From the NCBI GenBank assembly GCA_900119535.1, contig FPJT01000009.1:62001-126000 (forward strand): a DNA stretch of 64,000 bases. Reading direction: 5' to 3'. The stretch is from Ruminococcus sp. XPD3002. GTDB lineage: Bacteria; Bacillota; Clostridia; Oscillospirales; Ruminococcaceae. A program made the position numbers and the translations under genes. How positions within the stretch are numbered: the stretch's first letter is position 1; every line of letters begins with the position of its first letter. Below the pieces are notes generated by a model, which ran no database searches, was not told the origin of the DNA, and saw only the letters and a program-made list of their open reading frames with translations. This document shows, in pieces, positions 24,967 through 34,479 of this stretch.

Positions 24967-27384
24967 ATGAAAAAATCAGCAGCGTTCCTTGCAGCAGCTC
25001 TGGTAACAGGCTGCGCACTGACTTCGCCGTTTGCAGGAGTCAACTACGGAAAAGCAAATGCAGCAGACGGTTTCGATATGAACATTACCGTCGACCTCAA
25101 AGGCGAGCGTAAGGAGATAAGTCCCCTTATCTACGGCGTTAACCAGTATACCACAAACCTCAAGGACGTAAAGGCTACAGCAGTACGTCAGGGCGGAAAC
25201 CGTATGAGTGCGTACAACTGGGAGACTAACGCTTCAAACGCAGGTTCAGACTGGAAGCACAGTTCTGATACAAACCTCTCCGAGTCCACAAGTCCTGCGG
25301 ACTGTGTACAGAAGCTCTCAGCAGAAGCTGCAAAGTACGGAGTAGGCTATAAGTTCACAACACTTCAGCTTGCAGGCTATGTTTCCGCTGATAAGGACGG
25401 TACAGTAACAGAGGAGGAGAAGGCTCCTTCAAAGCGCTGGAACGAAGTTAAGTTCACAAAGGGTGCTCCTTTCGCAGACGAGCCTGATCTTACAGACGGC
25501 GTTGTTTACATGGACGAGTATGTTAACTACATAATCAAGAAGCTCGGCGATTCACAGTCACCAACAGGTATGCAGGGTTACAGCCTTGATAATGAGCCTG
25601 TACTCTGGGATAACACACATTCAAGAATGCATCCCGAGCCTGTTTCTATCGAGGAGATGCGTTCAAAGTCTGTAGAAGTTGCAAAGGCTGTCAAGAAGCT
25701 CGATCCTAAGGCTGAGATATTCGGACCTGCACTTTACGGTTATACTGCTTTCGATCACCTTGATGACGATGATGACCACGATGAATGGGAAAAGATAAAG
25801 GCTGACAATAACTACCACTGGTACCTCGACTGCTACCTCGATCAGATGAAGAAGGCTTCAGACGAGGAAGGCATCCGTCTCCTTGACGTACTCGATATCC
25901 ACTACTACTCAGAGTCCGCAAGAAAGGGCGCAGAGGACAGAGTTCAGTCAGTACGTACACTTTACGAGAAGGGCTTCTCAGAGAACAGCTGGATAGGTGA
26001 ATGGTGCATGCAGAATGTTCCGATCCTTCCTACAATAAAGAACTCTATCGATAAGTATTACCCCGGAACAAAGCTCGCTATCTCAGAGTATAACTTCCAG
26101 GGCGGAGAAGATACTTCAGGTACTATCGCACAGGCAGAGGCACTGGGATGCTATGCTGATCAGGGTGTATACCTTGCAACTCTCTGGGGCGGAGAACCTT
26201 TCATCCTTGCAGGTCTTAACCTCTATACCAACTACGACGGCAAGGGCGGAAGCTTCGGCGATACACTCATCCCTGCATCTACAGAGGACGTATCAAAGTC
26301 CAGCACATATGCAGCAGTTAACGCTGACGATGATTCCAAGGTTACAGTAATGATAACAAACAAGGATATGAAGGCAAACGAAAATGCGGTCATAGACCTT
26401 GAAAATGCTGAAAAGGATTATAAGGCAGCAGCAGTATACGCAGTATACGGCGATAACGACAAGGTAAGACTTCTTGACATCGTAAAGGATGTCAAGGACA
26501 ACAAGGTCAAAGTTGAGCTTCCTGCATTCTCAGCAGCTATGGTAGTCGTTTCGGACGATGCAGCTGCTTTCGACGGCCTCAAGAAGGACGAAGAGATCAA
26601 GAAGGAAGTCAAGACAGAAGTATTCGATGATATCGAGTCTATGACTGATGCCAAGGGCTTTGTTACAATACCGATCAGCGATGCAAAGCACCTTTCAAAG
26701 ATAGTTATCAACGGCGCAGTTACAACAGAAGGCGGTTCAAGCTGGGGTACAGCAGGATGCGCAGTCTGCATCAATGCAAAGGATACTGCCGGCAACGATT
26801 TCTGGACATACAAGGATTATTCACTCCCGCTTGGTGCAAAGTCCACTGCAACTGTAAAATTTGACGGTATACTTACAAAGACCACAGGCGAGGGCGATGA
26901 CAAGGTATCAGAAGACCTCGAAGCTTATATCGCAGACGGCAAGGTAGAGCTCCAGAAGTGGTGGGATGCTTCCGAGAAGGACGAAGAAGTATTTGTAAAG
27001 TATTCAACTGTTGAAGTTGTATACGAGTACGATGCTGAAGATACTCCTCAGCCAACAACAGCACCCGTACAGCCAACTACAGCTGCTCCGGTACAGCCTA
27101 CAACAGCAGCACCCGTACAGCCGACAACTGCTGCACCTACAGCTCCTTTAGGAAAGGTCGTTTACGGTGATGCGAACCTCGACGGTGAGGTATCACTTAC
27201 AGATGCACTGCTCATCCTCCAGTATGTTGCAAACAGCAACAAGTACAAGATCGACGGACAGGGACTTATTAACGCAGACTGCTGCAATCCCGGTGACGGA
27301 GTTTCAGCTCTTGATGCACTTGCTATCCAGCGTCTTGATGCAAAGATGATAAAGTCACTCCCTGACAATTCCTCAGAGCAGTAA
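24967..27384 (+). CDS. Cellulosomal GH44 endoglucanase/xyloglucanase with C-terminal dockerin
   Basis: An 805-residue secreted enzyme. Signal peptide (1-33); GH44 catalytic domain (about 38-530) with likely acid/base Glu210 in SLDNEP and nucleophile Glu374 in AISEYNF; a beta-sandwich module (about 550-690) that may be a CBM; a PTTAAPVQ repeat linker (693-727); and a type I dockerin (about 730-798, first loop DANLDGEVSLTD, second loop divergent NPGDGVSALD). GH44 cleaves beta-1,4-glucan backbones including xyloglucan and carboxymethylcellulose. The module before the linker is where R. flavefaciens GH44 proteins carry CBM76; that identity is inferred. Part of the bacterium's cellulosome system. 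Confidence 0.93.
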   Translation: MKKSAAFLAAALVTGCALTSPFAGVNYGKANAADGFDMNITVDLKGERKEISPLIYGVNQYTTNLKDVKATAVRQGGNRMSAYNWETNASNAGSDWKHSSDTNLSESTSPADCVQKLSAEAAKYGVGYKFTTLQLAGYVSADKDGTVTEEEKAPSKRWNEVKFTKGAPFADEPDLTDGVVYMDEYVNYIIKKLGDSQSPTGMQGYSLDNEPVLWDNTHSRMHPEPVSIEEMRSKSVEVAKAVKKLDPKAEIFGPALYGYTAFDHLDDDDDHDEWEKIKADNNYHWYLDCYLDQMKKASDEEGIRLLDVLDIHYYSESARKGAEDRVQSVRTLYEKGFSENSWIGEWCMQNVPILPTIKNSIDKYYPGTKLAISEYNFQGGEDTSGTIAQAEALGCYADQGVYLATLWGGEPFILAGLNLYTNYDGKGGSFGDTLIPASTEDVSKSSTYAAVNADDDSKVTVMITNKDMKANENAVIDLENAEKDYKAAAVYAVYGDNDKVRLLDIVKDVKDNKVKVELPAFSAAMVVVSDDAAAFDGLKKDEEIKKEVKTEVFDDIESMTDAKGFVTIPISDAKHLSKIVINGAVTTEGGSSWGTAGCAVCINAKDTAGNDFWTYKDYSLPLGAKSTATVKFDGILTKTTGEGDDKVSEDLEAYIADGKVELQKWWDASEKDEEVFVKYSTVEVVYEYDAEDTPQPTTAPVQPTTAAPVQPTTAAPVQPTTAAPTAPLGKVVYGDANLDGEVSLTDALLILQYVANSNKYKIDGQGLINADCCNPGDGVSALDALAIQRLDAKMIKSLPDNSSEQ

Positions 27385-27405
27385 TCGACAGGATGATATA
27401 ACAAT

Positions 27406-27439
27406 AACACCCATAAAGAAGCGATTCTTTATGGGTGTT
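27406..27439. terminator. Strong terminator between GH44 and the U32 gene
   Basis: Perfect 15-bp stem AACACCCATAAAGAA / TTCTTTATGGGTGTT with loop GCGA, followed on the plus strand by TTCATTTT. It sits between converging genes and probably serves both. Confidence 0.9.
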
Positions 27440-27445
27440 TTCATT

Positions 27446-28666
27446 TTATTCAGTTGCCTTGCGGATCACGGTACCGCTCGGGAATTTTGTGCTGCATGGG
27501 AAATAGAACTCCATCATTGCGTGATTTGCAGTTTCTATCTTTTCGCCGTCGGCATTGTAAAGCTCATCAAGTGTGAGAGTTACAGGCTTCTGCGAAGGTG
27601 CAAGCAGTTCAACGGTATCTCCTGAGAAGAAACGGTTTCGCTGAGTGCAGTAAACAATACCGTTTTCACAGCGGTCAACAACTGCAACAACGTCATAATT
27701 GCGGATATAACCGCTGTTTTCGTAGTACTGTGATTCCTCGGGAGTACCGAAGAAGAAACCGTTGCAGTATTTTCTGTGGCTTACCTTATAGACCTCGTCC
27801 CTTATCCAGTCGGGAAGCTTGAAGTTGTAAGGATCGCGGTAATACTCGTCCACAGCCATGCGGTAGGCATTTGTAACTACGGTAACGTAGTAAGCGGACT
27901 TTGCACGTCCCTCTATCTTCAGGCTTGTTATGCCTGCCTCTGCCAGCTTATCGATGTATTCTATCATGCAGAGGTCCTTGGCGTTGAGTATGTAAGTGCC
28001 TTTTTCGTCCTCAAATATAGGGAAATACTCTCCGGGACGCTTTTCCTCCATAAGGTGATAACCCCAGCGGCACGGCTGAGCGCACTCGCCCCGGTTTGCA
28101 TCACGGTGTACAAGGTACTGTGAAAGCAGGCAGCGTCCAGAGAACGAAACGCACATAGCGCCGTGAACAAAGCACTCGATATCAAGGTCGGGACTGTTCT
28201 TGGCACGAATCTCAGCTATCTCGTCAAGGGAAAGCTCACGGGCGAGAACTACTCTCTTTGCGCCCATGTTGTAAAGCTCACGGGCAGTTACATAGTTTAC
28301 TATGCCCGTCTGAGTTGAGATATGTATTTCCATATCGGGAGCAAACTTCTTAATGAGCATCAGAAGGCCGATATCCGCAACGATAAGTGCGTCCACCTTA
28401 GCCTCAACAGCCTCTTTTACGAAGCGCTCGAAGAATGGTATCTCGTTGTTTCGGGGGAGGGTATTGCAGGTCACATAGACCTTAACTCCCTTTGTATGTG
28501 CATATTCAACAGCCTTGACAAGCTGTTCAAAGTTGAAGTTTCCCGGCGAAGCCCTCATACCGAACATCTGACGTCCGAGGTATACCGCGTCAGCACCGTA
28601 GCTGACAGCGGCATGGAATCGCTCCTCGTCTCCGGCAGGAGCGAGAACTTCAAGGTTATGTATCAT
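27446..28666 (-). CDS. U32 family protein, probable tRNA 5-hydroxyuridine synthase (TrhP-like)
   Basis: A 406-residue peptidase U32 family protein with a TIM-barrel-like N-terminus (LEVLAPAGDEERFHAAVSYGADAVYLG) and the cysteine signature CFVHGAMCVSFSGRC ... GECAQPCRW, likely an Fe-S site. TrhP/YegQ-type proteins use prephenate to hydroxylate uridine 34 of tRNAs. Assignment of that reaction is by family; some U32 proteins act in ubiquinone synthesis instead. Prephenate would come from the shikimate pathway, whose aroBAC genes are elsewhere in this window. GGAGGAG precedes ATG 28666. Last gene of the thyX run. Confidence 0.87.
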   Translation of the reverse strand: MIHNLEVLAPAGDEERFHAAVSYGADAVYLGRQMFGMRASPGNFNFEQLVKAVEYAHTKGVKVYVTCNTLPRNNEIPFFERFVKEAVEAKVDALIVADIGLLMLIKKFAPDMEIHISTQTGIVNYVTARELYNMGAKRVVLARELSLDEIAEIRAKNSPDLDIECFVHGAMCVSFSGRCLLSQYLVHRDANRGECAQPCRWGYHLMEEKRPGEYFPIFEDEKGTYILNAKDLCMIEYIDKLAEAGITSLKIEGRAKSAYYVTVVTNAYRMAVDEYYRDPYNFKLPDWIRDEVYKVSHRKYCNGFFFGTPEESQYYENSGYIRNYDVVAVVDRCENGIVYCTQRNRFFSGDTVELLAPSQKPVTLTLDELYNADGEKIETANHAMMEFYFPCSTKFPSGTVIRKATE

Positions 28667-28683
28667 TGAAGCTCCTCCTTGTA

Positions 28684-30090
28684 TTATTCTGCTGCAGCCT
28701 CGGCAGCGGCTGCTGCTGCTTCTGCGTCAGCGTACTGCTGATCGATCATTGCCAGATTAGCTTCATGCTCCTCAAGAGTTTCAGCGAAATAAGTTATCTT
28801 TGTGTTGATGTTAGCAGCGAAGTAGTAGTAATTTGTCTGGACATCAGCAAGAACGGCATCTATAGCTTCGAGACCCGGATTGCAAATAGCTCCCGGAGGA
28901 AGTCCGCCTGATTTGTAGGTATCGTATGATTCAACCTTTGTCTTATCGTAAACTTCCATGTTGTTCTTGATGAGTGTAGCGTAGTTGCTGGTAGGATCCG
29001 ATTCGAGTCTCGGGAATGTATCGGGATCTCTCAGACGGTTCCAGAATACAGAAGCGACCTTTTCCATATCCTCTGTTCTCGGAGCCTCACGCTGAACGAT
29101 AGATGCGAGTGTGATGACCTGATCGAGAGAATATCCCAGCTGTTCCATCTTCTTGTATCTGTCCTCAGTCATCTTGTTATCGAAGTTGAGGTATATCTTC
29201 TGGCAAACCTGTTCAGGATCCATATTCTCATAGAAGAAGTAAGTATCGGGGAAGAGATAGCCTTCCATACGCATATACTTAACGGAGCTGTCAGTAGGAA
29301 GACGATTCTCGAAGTCGAAGTCGAATCCGCCTGAGTTGAAGTAGAAGAGGAAGTCATCAGCCTTGCATATGCTGTTCTTTTCAAGGAGCTGAGCAGCTTC
29401 GATGAGGTTGATGCCTTCTGGGAATGTGACCTCAACAGACTCGCCCTGTTCCTCTTCCTTGACTGTAGTAAGCTCGTTTATGATAGTCTCGTATGCCATG
29501 CTCGGACTTAGGAAGTGTTCGCCTGCGATGTACTGTGTATCAGCTTCTCTCAGACGAGAGAACAGCTTGAATGCATCGGGCGAGCGGATGATATCGTTTT
29601 CCTCGAGCATATTGGCTATATCTTCGGTTGAAGCGCCCTCGGGGATAACGATGAGCTGAGTCTTGTCGCTCTTTCCGATACCGAACATGTCCTTACCGTA
29701 GCCGATAATGATCATAGAGAGAACTATCGAAAGTCCGAATATGAAAGTTGTAAGAATGAGAACGCCCGGGATCCTGCTTCTCTTTTTCTTATGCTTTTTC
29801 TTTTTGCGTTTTCTCTGCGGACCATTAGGTGCATTGGGATCACGCTGAGGAGAAACGGGATTTCCGTAGTAGCCGTTGTTATTCTGAGCGAAATTCTGTG
29901 CAGGACGCTGCTGCTGCGGATTATGGTAGTCGGCAGAATTGATCAGCGGTTCCTGTGGCTGCACAGGCTGCTGAGGAGGCTGAACTTCCTCGGGAGTCGG
30001 TTCAGGACTGACAGGCTCCGCATTCTGTGGGGGAGCTTCGCCGTTGAGCTGATCGAGTATATCGTTGACTGAATCCTTGTTATCGGTCAT
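28684..30090 (-). CDS. mltG: Endolytic transglycosylase MltG
   Basis: A 468-residue single-pass membrane protein. A Pro/Gln-rich cytoplasmic N-terminus (1-95) ends in a basic KRKKKKHKKKRSR stretch, then a membrane helix (about 105-130), a LysM-like subdomain, and the YceG domain with the catalytic Glu in LASIVQREAPRTEDMEKVASVFWNRL and the conserved GLPPGAICNPG. MltG cleaves nascent peptidoglycan strands and sets glycan length. The Ala/Glu-rich C-terminal tail is low-complexity. It overlaps the cyclo-ligase gene by 11 bases. Confidence 0.92.
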   Translation of the reverse strand: MTDNKDSVNDILDQLNGEAPPQNAEPVSPEPTPEEVQPPQQPVQPQEPLINSADYHNPQQQRPAQNFAQNNNGYYGNPVSPQRDPNAPNGPQRKRKKKKHKKKRSRIPGVLILTTFIFGLSIVLSMIIIGYGKDMFGIGKSDKTQLIVIPEGASTEDIANMLEENDIIRSPDAFKLFSRLREADTQYIAGEHFLSPSMAYETIINELTTVKEEEQGESVEVTFPEGINLIEAAQLLEKNSICKADDFLFYFNSGGFDFDFENRLPTDSSVKYMRMEGYLFPDTYFFYENMDPEQVCQKIYLNFDNKMTEDRYKKMEQLGYSLDQVITLASIVQREAPRTEDMEKVASVFWNRLRDPDTFPRLESDPTSNYATLIKNNMEVYDKTKVESYDTYKSGGLPPGAICNPGLEAIDAVLADVQTNYYYFAANINTKITYFAETLEEHEANLAMIDQQYADAEAAAAAAEAAAE

Positions 30091-30661
30091 TACAAAATAC
30101 CATCCTTTCTTCTGATGCTATAGCTTTAACTTTAATATCATGCTGCAAAAGCGGCAGCGAATCGGTTATACATGCTTCATAGGCGAGTGCGATAGTGTAG
30201 ATATCGCTGTGCTCAGCGATAAAGCGGTCATAGAAGCCGCCTCCGTAGCCGAGTCTTCCGCCTGAAGGGGTGAAGGCGAGTCCGGGGACTATACAAACTG
30301 TACGTTCGGTGATGACAGGCTGAGGGAGTAAAGGATCTGGTTCATGGATGCCGAAAGAACCTTCTTTTCCGTTCCTGATAGAGCCGATCGAGTCCACGAT
30401 ATGGAATGTCATGACACCATGCTCGTGACACAGCGGAAATGCGGTCTTTATGCCGCTTTGAAGGAGCTTTTCCGCAATGAGCCACGTATCGGCTTCAGAG
30501 CCGAAGGATGCGTATATCAGTACGGTATCCGCATTTTTCACATGGTCATTCAGAAGAACTCTTTCCGCTATTTTACAGTCTTTATCCTCGCTTTTGGCAG
30601 CCTTTCTGACTGCCGAGAACTCTTTGCGCAGAGCAGCTTTATCTTTCGCAGAGTATTGCAT
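30080..30661 (-). CDS. 5-formyltetrahydrofolate cyclo-ligase
   Basis: A 193-residue protein of the 5-FTHF cyclo-ligase family, which converts 5-formyl-THF to 5,10-methenyl-THF with ATP. Conserved features: AALRKEFSAVRKA, the formyl-folate/ATP site GLAFTPSGGRLGYGGGFYDRF, and a basic N-terminal Lys. It overlaps both neighbours (23 bases with the DJ-1 gene, 11 with mltG). Its company with thyX fits recycling of folate one-carbon units. Confidence 0.92.
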   Translation of the reverse strand: MQYSAKDKAALRKEFSAVRKAAKSEDKDCKIAERVLLNDHVKNADTVLIYASFGSEADTWLIAEKLLQSGIKTAFPLCHEHGVMTFHIVDSIGSIRNGKEGSFGIHEPDPLLPQPVITERTVCIVPGLAFTPSGGRLGYGGGFYDRFIAEHSDIYTIALAYEACITDSLPLLQHDIKVKAIASEERMVFCNDR

Positions 30662-31184
30662 TGAACTGTCTCACGCTTTCTTCCTTTGAAACAACTGCTT
30701 CTACCAGTGCAAGGCCGAACTGTACGGCAACTCCGGCACCTCTTGCAGTGATGATGTTTCCGTCCACAGCAACGGGAGCGTTCAGGACTTCTGCGCCTTC
30801 AAGCTGAGCCTCGAAGCCTTCATAGCAAACAGCCTTTCTGCCTTTGAGGAGTCCCTTGTGGCCGAGTATGGAAGGAGCGGCACATATTGCGCCGATGTAC
30901 TTGTTGTTAGCTGCGCAGAAATCGATCGCAGCCTGAACGTACTCTGATTTTTCAAGGTTGAGAGTACCGGGCATACCTCCGGGGAGGATTATCATTTCAA
31001 GTTCGTCTGTCAGTGGAGCTTCCTGAGCGATAGTATCGGTCACAACGGGGATGCCGTGGGAACCCATGATGATATTATCGCCTACTCCGACGGTAATTAC
31101 TTTTTTACCGCTTCTTCTGAGCAGATCGATAGGAGTTACAGCCTCGGTCTCTTCAAAGCCTTCGGCGAGAAATGCGTAGATCAT
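30639..31184 (-). CDS. DJ-1/PfpI family protein
   Basis: A 181-residue DJ-1-type protein: N-terminal FLAEGFEETEA with the conserved Glu, and nucleophile Cys in AICAAPSILG. DJ-1 relatives act as glyoxalases/deglycases or in oxidative stress; YajL/ThiJ-like roles are also proposed. Which applies here is unknown. AAAGGA precedes ATG. It overlaps the folate cyclo-ligase gene by 23 bases, so translation is coupled. Confidence 0.88.
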   Translation of the reverse strand: MIYAFLAEGFEETEAVTPIDLLRRSGKKVITVGVGDNIIMGSHGIPVVTDTIAQEAPLTDELEMIILPGGMPGTLNLEKSEYVQAAIDFCAANNKYIGAICAAPSILGHKGLLKGRKAVCYEGFEAQLEGAEVLNAPVAVDGNIITARGAGVAVQFGLALVEAVVSKEESVRQFNAILCER

Positions 31185-31196
31185 AATATAGTCCTT

Positions 31197-32087
31197 TCAT
31201 TTAAAAGTAACGATATATTTTTCGAGGATGAAAACGGGGTGATATGAGAGCTTGGCTTTTCTGAGCCCTTCAAGTCCGAGGTCCTCCTCGCGGTTGACGT
31301 ATTTATATCCGCTCATGCATGACTGAGCGAAGAGATTATTTATACCTGCGTAGATGCCGTTTACCGAAGTATCGGCTTTTTCAATGTGTACGCAGTAGGT
31401 GTCGGAGCAGAGTCTTTCGCCGATAGTAACGGCTTTAACCTGTCCGTCTTTTCTTATGATGCCGCCTTGCAGACCGAGTTCATCGAAGTGGGTGAAGAAG
31501 GTATTTAGGGCGAACTGTTCAGAAATGAAGGAGCTGTCTGCCTCCTGGGATTTGCTGTTGTAGGTCTCGGTGCAGAACAATATACAGTCATCGAGGTCCT
31601 TCTCGGTGATGAGCGAGAACTGACAGTCCTGTTCCTTGTATCTGGCAAGGTGATTGCGTTTGCCGTGGTATTTTCTGCCGGGAAGCTCTATCAGGTCCTT
31701 TGATCCGTAGATATAGTCGGAACCTTCCCTGTTGGGAGCAACTGTATACCCGTCGGGGAAAAGCTCCCTGAAAATGTCCAGCTGTTCAGCGGTGACACTG
31801 CCTATCCTCAGCGGAACACCGAAGCCTTCGGCAGTCCGTTTCATTTCACTCAGGACATCACTGTAGCTGCCGCTGCCTGCGGGAAAGGTGAAGGAGATAT
31901 CGTCCTTACTGTTACCGAAGGCACAAAGCAGGTAGAAATCTTTATAGAAAGTGCATTTCGTATCTGCGAGACGTCTCCAGGCGAGGTTATTTGCGAATGA
32001 GTACTCGCTGCCTCTGAAGTCGGAAGCGGCGAGGGCTTTATCAGCCATAGGTTTATCGGAGATAGATAAATCCCTGAATTCCAGCAT
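31197..32087 (-). CDS. DUF2156 (phosphatidylglycerol lysyltransferase C-domain-like) protein
   Basis: A 296-residue GNAT-fold protein of the DUF2156 family, the soluble aminoacyl-transferase part of MprF without its membrane flippase. Conserved: SFANNLAWRR, YHGKRNHLARYK, and near the C-terminus YVNREEDLGLEGLRKAKLSYHP. MprF enzymes transfer lysine from tRNA to phosphatidylglycerol; stand-alone soluble forms are of unknown substrate. ACGGAGG precedes ATG 32087. Second gene after thyX. Confidence 0.87.
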   Translation of the reverse strand: MLEFRDLSISDKPMADKALAASDFRGSEYSFANNLAWRRLADTKCTFYKDFYLLCAFGNSKDDISFTFPAGSGSYSDVLSEMKRTAEGFGVPLRIGSVTAEQLDIFRELFPDGYTVAPNREGSDYIYGSKDLIELPGRKYHGKRNHLARYKEQDCQFSLITEKDLDDCILFCTETYNSKSQEADSSFISEQFALNTFFTHFDELGLQGGIIRKDGQVKAVTIGERLCSDTYCVHIEKADTSVNGIYAGINNLFAQSCMSGYKYVNREEDLGLEGLRKAKLSYHPVFILEKYIVTFK

Positions 32088-32099
32088 TAGTGCCTCCGT

Positions 32100-32870
32100 T
32101 TACTTTTGTCCGAGATTTGCGTATTTTGCCTGAACTTCCTTCATTTTACCGCAACTCATTTTGCCCTCGGGACATTTTCCCGATACAACGCATGAGGGAC
32201 CTGCATGGCAGAAGATGTTCGGAGCGGTCTCCTTGCAGAGCCTCAGCATTTCCTCGGCCACAGCTCTTATCTCCCACTGTGCGCGGTTGCAGCAGCGGTG
32301 CTCGAAGAAATTGAACAGTGAACGGACGTTCATGGTGACAACTATCTTAGTCTCACATGCGTTGGGAAGTACGAATCTGGCATCCTCGTTAGCGAGCTTA
32401 CGTGCTTTTGAAGCGGCAGTCTTTTCGTCCAAACCCTCTGCGGTGAGTCTGGCTGTATGATTTGCAGTGAGCAGATCGGCTATTTTGTCATAGCTTTCTG
32501 TTATCTGCTCCATGAGCCTGTCAAACTCCGCCTTTGCCTCGGGAAGTTCCTCGATTTCTGGCGGTGTAATGAACTCGAAGCCGTTCTCGTTTACGTATCT
32601 CTGACTCTTCTGCGAGTAAGAAGCGATACGGTGGCGGACAAGCTGATGTGAACAGGCACGGGATATGCCTTCGATGCCGAAAGTGAAAGAAACGTGCTCG
32701 AAAACGCTTTCGTGGCCTATCGATGCCAGCATTTCTATGAAGCTTCTGGTTTTGTCCTCCGTAAGACCTTCCTTAAGCGAAGATATATCACTGCTGGAGT
32801 AGCAGAGCTTTGCGGCAGTTGCGACTATCTTCTCGGGTTCTGGAGTATGAGCGATGAGCATAACTTTCAA
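32100..32870 (-). CDS. thyX: FAD-dependent thymidylate synthase
   Basis: A 256-residue ThyX, making dTMP from dUMP with methylene-THF, FAD and NADPH. The ThyX motif is present as RHRIASYSQKSQRY, and HESVFEHVSFTF is the usual upstream helix. The natural start appears to be TTG 32870 (KVMLIAHTPEP, matching family N-termini), 10 bases after AAGGAG; ATG 32861 would remove three residues. A C-terminal Cys-rich extension (CRAQWEI-like region onward, CHAGPSCV) is common in this clade. First gene of the minus-strand run. Confidence 0.93.
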   Translation of the reverse strand: MKVMLIAHTPEPEKIVATAAKLCYSSSDISSLKEGLTEDKTRSFIEMLASIGHESVFEHVSFTFGIEGISRACSHQLVRHRIASYSQKSQRYVNENGFEFITPPEIEELPEAKAEFDRLMEQITESYDKIADLLTANHTARLTAEGLDEKTAASKARKLANEDARFVLPNACETKIVVTMNVRSLFNFFEHRCCNRAQWEIRAVAEEMLRLCKETAPNIFCHAGPSCVVSGKCPEGKMSCGKMKEVQAKYANLGQK

Positions 32871-32907
32871 GTATCAGCATCTCCTTTTTCTATAGACATA
32901 TATTATT

Positions 32908-32936
32908 ATTCTATCATTTTTTTAAGTATAAGTCAA
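32908..32936 (-). promoter_or_regulatory. Promoter of the thyX run
   Basis: Minus strand: TTGACT (32931-32936), 17-bp spacer, TAGAAT (32908-32913). Confidence 0.75.
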
Positions 32937-33006
32937 GGAATACGGGAAAATAAATTCCCGTTCTGTACTTATTTGTGACAGAACGGTAAAAATTTTCTTT
33001 AATCTA

Positions 33007-33035
33007 TGGACAAAACTGAAATTATATAGTATAAT
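33007..33035 (+). promoter_or_regulatory. Promoter of the PrsA-like lipoprotein gene
   Basis: TGGACA (33007-33012), 17-bp spacer, TATAAT (33030-33035). Confidence 0.75.
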
Positions 33036-33078
33036 AAATAAGTATTGGAATTTTATTCTTAATTGGAGGAATCATATA

Positions 33079-34323
33079 ATGATTAGTTTTAAGAAGCTTG
33101 CAGCCGCAGCAGCATCATGTTCACTGGCTGCTTCAATGTTCGGCTGTTCGGCGTCTATAGGAAACGGAACTCAGAAGGCTCTGAGCGCTGACGGTTATGA
33201 TGTCAGATCAGGCGTTTTCATATACTACACACTTCAGGCATATGACGAGGCTGTATCTGTTCTTTCAGAGCAGAACAACAACGAGACACCTACTCTCAAG
33301 GACGTAAAGGGCGCTCATATCGATGAGCTTGATGCATCCGAATGGATACAGGACAAGGCTACCGAGAATTGTACTGCTTTCGCAGCTACAAAGAAGGAGT
33401 TTGACAATATCGGCGGAAAACTCAGCAAGGAGGACCTGGATCAGGCAGCAGAAATGGCTGAGTATTACCTTTCTTACGATCCGAGAAACGAAGCAAACGG
33501 CGTCGGTATAGAGTCCATGAAGGAGATCGCCGAGAATACATATAAGGAACAGGCTATATTCGAGCATTACTACGGTATCGATGCTCCTAACGGCTGTTCA
33601 GAGGACGAGCTTAAGGACTACTTCGACGAGAATTTCGCACGAGTTAAGTATTTCTCCATTAGTCTCACTGATTCGGAAGGCAACGAGATGAATGAGGACG
33701 ACAAGAGAAAGATGCATCAGAAGGCTGAGGAATACGCAAAGAAGATCAACAAGAAGTCGGGCGACCTTGAAAAGATGCTTGAATTCGATGTGGTCAACGA
33801 AGAGTATAACGATTACGTTGCAGCTCAGACAACTGCTGCCGAGGGCGAAACACCTGTTGAGACAACTACTACAGCAGTTTCAACAGAGACCGACGAAAGC
33901 GGAAAGGTCGTAACAACTACAACAAATCCTTACGAGAAGGAACGCCTTATGCAGAAGCAGACTACAACAACTGCAGAGGCAAATGCAGATCCTACCGTAA
34001 CAACAACCGCTGAAACCGAGACATCAAAGCAGTCCCGCCAGTTCAATGAGTATGTATTCAATGAGCTTACCAAGTATAAGGCTGAGGTTTACGACTATTC
34101 ACCTGATACTATCTATGTTGTTATCAAGGGCGACCTCAGAGAGCGTATGACAGAGGATGATTACTGGACTGATGATTATAAACTCCAGCTGCTCCAGACT
34201 CGCTACTATGATGAATTCATCAAGATGATGGAAGGTATCGCAGATAAGATGAGCGTAGAAAAGAACAGTGCATCCTACAGACGATATTCGCCGTTCAAGC
34301 TTGAACTTGAATCAAGCAAATAA
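33079..34323 (+). CDS. Secreted lipoprotein with PrsA/SurA-like arrangement and Thr-rich insert
   Basis: A 414-residue lipoprotein: signal peptide and lipobox SMFGCS, a helical N-domain with an ARVKYFSISLTD segment that resembles the entry to a parvulin-type domain, then a Thr-rich low-complexity insertion (about 252-325, runs of TTTT with Glu), and a C-terminal helical part. The layout recalls PrsA foldases of Firmicutes, but I cannot see a complete parvulin domain. Probably a surface chaperone-like lipoprotein; function not established. GGAGG precedes ATG 33079. Confidence 0.7.
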   Translation: MISFKKLAAAAASCSLAASMFGCSASIGNGTQKALSADGYDVRSGVFIYYTLQAYDEAVSVLSEQNNNETPTLKDVKGAHIDELDASEWIQDKATENCTAFAATKKEFDNIGGKLSKEDLDQAAEMAEYYLSYDPRNEANGVGIESMKEIAENTYKEQAIFEHYYGIDAPNGCSEDELKDYFDENFARVKYFSISLTDSEGNEMNEDDKRKMHQKAEEYAKKINKKSGDLEKMLEFDVVNEEYNDYVAAQTTAAEGETPVETTTTAVSTETDESGKVVTTTTNPYEKERLMQKQTTTTAEANADPTVTTTAETETSKQSRQFNEYVFNELTKYKAEVYDYSPDTIYVVIKGDLRERMTEDDYWTDDYKLQLLQTRYYDEFIKMMEGIADKMSVEKNSASYRRYSPFKLELESSK

Positions 34324-34358
34324 AAGCTTACCTGCGGTGTTGATATGAAAAAAATAAG

Positions 34359-34400
34359 CCATAGCATTTCTGATGTTAGTTCAGAGATGCTATGGTTTTT
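34359..34400 (+). terminator. Terminator after the lipoprotein gene
   Basis: CCATAGCATTTCTGA / TTCAGAGATGCTATGG stem with a TGTTAG-type loop, followed by TTTTT. Confidence 0.9.
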
Positions 34401-34479
34401 CTATTGCTTTTCAGCAGTTTGATGAACTATCCGCTGAAAAAAAGTCGGCACAGAGGGCGCACTCCGTGCCGTTGCAATA

